Origin: Deltaproteobacteria bacterium
GTDB taxonomy: Bacteria; Myxococcota; Polyangia; Polyangiales; B10-G4
Assembly (NCBI GenBank): GCA_019312705.1
Contig: JAFDCW010000465.1
Span: forward strand, 1 to 8,323
Length of the DNA: 8,323 nucleotides
Direction of reading: 5' to 3'
Of this stretch, positions 7,356-8,323 are shown piece after piece (position 1 is the first letter of the stretch; each line of letters opens with the position of its first letter). The position numbers were made by a program, and so were the translations under genes. The notes under the pieces were generated by a model. It saw only the letters and a program-made list of their open reading frames with translations. It ran no database searches and had not been told where the DNA came from.

Positions 7356-8323
7356 GCCGCCCACAGAGCACGCGCATCAAGACCGGGCGACCCCTCCCCG
7401 TCAGCCTCCGCATCTCGTATGAGGCCCACGACTTTGCGGTTCAAGGGAGCAGCGACCCGGGCCTTCTCCGCGAGGCGGACGATCTCTCCGTTGAGGTAGT
7501 CCACCTCGGTCGGACGACGGCGCACGAGGTCCTCCCACATCGACGACCGGGCCTCGGGGTCCACCTTCATCTGCCTCGCCAGGACGAGGCGGGCGAGGGG
7601 CTGCGGCAGCCGGAGGACCGCGGGCATGAGGCGGACCGGGATCCCGCGCAGCGGCGCGGGCCGGATGCCCGCCGCGCGAAGCACGCGCGCCCCTTCCTCG
7701 ATCAACGCCGCGACGATCCGCCGATACGCCGGCTCCCCGAGCAAGGCCTGGGTCGGCGCGCCCGAGAGGGCACTGACAGCGTTGTTGAGGTTCATGAGGA
7801 GCTTCGTCCACTGCTGCGGTGCGATGTCGCCCATCGTCTCGACGTCGAGGCCTGCCCCCTCGAGGGCCCGGACCAGCGCCCCGAGGAGAGGGGTGGCGCG
7901 GTCTTCGATGACGAGCGCGCCGTCCATGCCGCGGTGATAGACGCCGCCACCGCGACCGACGACGTTGAAACCAACGATGGCAGGTGCCACGCGTGGACCC
8001 GCAAAATGCTCCCGAAGGACCTCGGCGTTGTTGACGCCATTCTGGAAGCTCACGATCAGCACGTCGCCTCGAACGACCCCGGCGAGGGCCTGCGCCGCCT
8101 CCCGCGTCTGCGCACTTTTCACCGAGACGATCACCACGTCGCAAGACGACAGCTCACCGACATCGGTCACATAGCGCACGTCCTGGGCCGCCACGTGCTC
8201 CCCGGCCCCCTCGAGGCCGCAAACGCACAGCCCGTGGGCGGCAACCTCATCACGGCCCCGGGGCCGCCCCACCAGGGTCACGTCGGCCGTGCCATGGGCC
8301 AGCAGCTTGCCCCCGACGTAGGT
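7343..8323 (-). CDS. panE: 2-dehydropantoate 2-reductase (ketopantoate reductase), 5' end off window
   Basis: Cytosolic enzyme reducing 2-dehydropantoate to (R)-pantoate with NADPH in pantothenate/CoA synthesis. A GTG at 8281 begins a 312-codon frame, but the frame stays open for 14 more codons to the edge. These encode TYVGGKLLAHGTAD just before VTLVGRP, which is the normal continuation of the N-terminal Rossmann GxGxxG loop. The true start is therefore beyond 8323 and only about 10 residues are missing. In visible numbering (T1 at the edge) the family signatures are VSVKSAQT (K69), SFQNGVNN (N95), WTKLLMNLNN (K174, N178) and the C-terminal block SSMWEDLVRRRPTEVDYLNG with S261 and E273, spaced 12 residues as are S244 and E256 in E. 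coli PanE. The total of about 336 residues is normal or slightly long. It converges on the TPR gene with a 12-bp gap. The symbol rests on family recognition. ApbA/PanE paralogues acting on other keto acids exist, so substrate is probable, not certain. Confidence 0.9.
   Translation of the reverse strand, partial: TYVGGKLLAHGTADVTLVGRPRGRDEVAAHGLCVCGLEGAGEHVAAQDVRYVTDVGELSSCDVVIVSVKSAQTREAAQALAGVVRGDVLIVSFQNGVNNAEVLREHFAGPRVAPAIVGFNVVGRGGGVYHRGMDGALVIEDRATPLLGALVRALEGAGLDVETMGDIAPQQWTKLLMNLNNAVSALSGAPTQALLGEPAYRRIVAALIEEGARVLRAAGIRPAPLRGIPVRLMPAVLRLPQPLARLVLARQMKVDPEARSSMWEDLVRRRPTEVDYLNGEIVRLAEKARVAAPLNRKVVGLIRDAEADGEGSPGLDARALWAALRG

Overview
The window is high-GC, gene-dense bacterial DNA with five protein genes and almost no free intergenic space (67, 46 and 12 bp gaps). 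No RNA gene, IS element, CRISPR array or attachment site is visible. Three features point to a Myxococcota-like (deltaproteobacterial) genome: the very long degenerate TPR solenoid, the Asp/Gly/Ala-rich low-complexity tail on an exported hydrolase, and the GTG starts. This is an inference from style, not a taxonomic assignment.

Layout: (1) Positions 1-1742, minus strand, hold a two-gene ABC exporter unit. It consists of an intact MacB/LolD-type ATPase followed, with a 4-base GTGA overlap, by an FtsX-type permease whose C-terminal half lies beyond position 1. (2) Positions 1743-1809 are a compact divergent control region. Both flanking genes start with GTG, neither has a visible Shine-Dalgarno sequence, and each has a -10-like hexamer exactly 6 nt upstream of its start, which suggests leaderless transcripts. 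(3) Positions 1810-3132, plus strand, encode a membrane-anchored or secreted alpha/beta hydrolase of the phospholipase/carboxylesterase class with a complete Ser-Asp-His triad and an acidic C-terminal tail. (4) Positions 3179-7330, plus strand, encode a 1383-residue cytosolic TPR-like solenoid protein of unknown specific role. (5) Positions 7343-8323, minus strand, encode a ketopantoate reductase (panE-like) that runs off the right edge. Only its first few residues, with the GxGxxG motif, are missing.

How the genes may relate: the ATPase and permease clearly form one complex, probably a substrate-extracting exporter or mechanotransmission machine in the inner membrane. The hydrolase is divergent from it and may share its control region, so co-regulation for an envelope task (lipid or ester turnover) is plausible but unproven. 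The TPR gene lies 46 bp behind the hydrolase on the same strand and may be co-transcribed. panE converges on the TPR gene and is probably unrelated core metabolism (pantothenate/CoA). I see no strong evidence for a previously undescribed defence or mobile system. The least explained items are the giant TPR protein, the tailed hydrolase and the symmetrical leaderless divergent promoter region.
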